Positions 5,512-5,832 of a stretch of 5,832 nucleotides of DNA are shown here, piece after piece. The notes below the pieces were generated by a model that was not told the origin of the DNA, did not search any database, and saw only the letters and a list, made by a program, of their open reading frames with translations. This DNA is from an uncultured Lachnospiraceae bacterium (GTDB lineage Bacteria; Bacillota_A; Clostridia; Lachnospirales; Lachnospiraceae), in assembly GCA_902796775.1 (NCBI GenBank), contig CADBQK010000439.1, positions 1 through 5,832 of the forward strand, given 5' to 3'. The number at the start of each line of letters is the position of its first letter. Within the stretch, counting starts at the first letter, position 1. A program made the position numbers and the translations under genes.

Positions 5512-5832
5512 CTACTCTCCATGCCGCCGCTCACGTCTCTTTTCTACGATCTCCAATTTCATATTGCGGATCTCCTGAGCTTTTTCCTCATCGATCAGCC
5601 GGATCGTTTTTACAGCAAAAACCCGTCCGTTATCTGTCTTTTTGATCCGTATCTTTCCCCGCACATATCCATGCTCCGGGCAGAGGCCCAGACAATAACT
5701 CGCATGGGAGCGGCCTGAAAACCAGGGGATCTGCTTTCTTGCGCTGCGGCCGCACTTAAAACACCTCAGGTTCAGTACTTCTTTATCGCACAGCGCCTTT
5801 TCCCTGCCCGGAAACTCCCGGGATATAAACTT
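5512..5832 (-). CDS. Uncharacterised cysteine-rich, zinc-ribbon-like protein, C-terminal part (5' end beyond window)
   Basis: A minus-strand frame is open from the window edge for 106 residues to a TAG at 5512-5514. No ATG occurs in it until residue 91, so the start lies outside the window. Cysteines form a likely metal site: CFKC (24-27), then CLGLCPEH (47-54), that is CxxC, 19 residues, CxxxCxxH; one more Cys is at 15. After this come beta-like segments (RGKIRIKKT, GRVFAVKTIRLI) and a charged helical end (about 80-106) rich in Lys, Arg and Glu. Codon usage resembles that of the neighbouring genes. I do not recognise the family. The Cys pattern and basic end would suit nucleic-acid or protein binding, which is inference only. 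The bidirectional terminator lies about 50 bases after its stop. Confidence 0.75.
   Translation of the reverse strand, partial: KFISREFPGREKALCDKEVLNLRCFKCGRSARKQIPWFSGRSHASYCLGLCPEHGYVRGKIRIKKTDNGRVFAVKTIRLIDEEKAQEIRNMKLEIVEKRRERRHGE

Noticed and set aside
5521..5718. A 65-codon plus-strand frame at the right edge
   Set aside because: It lies antisense to the cysteine-rich minus-strand frame, which has clustered metal-binding motifs and a convincing protein pattern.

Overview
The window looks like chromosomal core-genome DNA from a low-to-moderate GC Gram-positive bacterium of the Clostridia, most like Lachnospiraceae. Grounds are strong AGGAGG-type ribosome sites, sigma-A promoters, the style of the proteins, and a tRNA gene without an encoded CCA. 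The family assignment is inference, since no search was possible. I see no phage, IS, CRISPR or defence genes.

Layout. Bases 1-238 carry no protein gene. They hold a set of nested hairpins (40-172, with a very long A/T-flanked stem at 100-162) and a Rho-independent terminator (185-232). A minus-strand tRNA-Lys(CTT) gene at 239-311 has its own promoter at 347-375. Bases 405-3753 hold a minus-strand gene cluster, transcribed from right to left: a PaaI-type hotdog thioesterase, the acetolactate synthase large subunit (ilvB), its regulatory subunit (ilvN, 6 bases later), then the tRNA m7G46 methyltransferase trmB. Bases 3754-3993 form a divergent promoter region. On the plus strand, 3994-5376 encodes a secreted, membrane-anchored D-Ala-D-Ala carboxypeptidase. 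Its stop codon lies in three exact-length 14-base tandem repeats, followed by a bidirectional terminator (5415-5461). A minus-strand partial gene (5512-5832) enters from the right edge and encodes the C-terminal part of an unrecognised cysteine-rich, zinc-ribbon-like protein.

How the genes work together. IlvB and IlvN form acetohydroxyacid synthase, the first common step of valine, leucine and isoleucine synthesis. IlvN keeps the residues known to bind valine, whereas IlvB departs from the standard active-site channel (Arg for the first Asn of the NN pair, Tyr for the channel Trp) and ends early. TrmB and the following tRNA-Lys are functionally related, because that tRNA has G46 in a five-base variable loop, the TrmB target position. 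The carboxypeptidase acts in cell-wall trimming and is unrelated to the cluster.

No clearly new multi-gene system is present. The items most worth a second look are the multi-hairpin element at the left edge, the unusual IlvB, and the zinc-ribbon gene fragment at the right edge.
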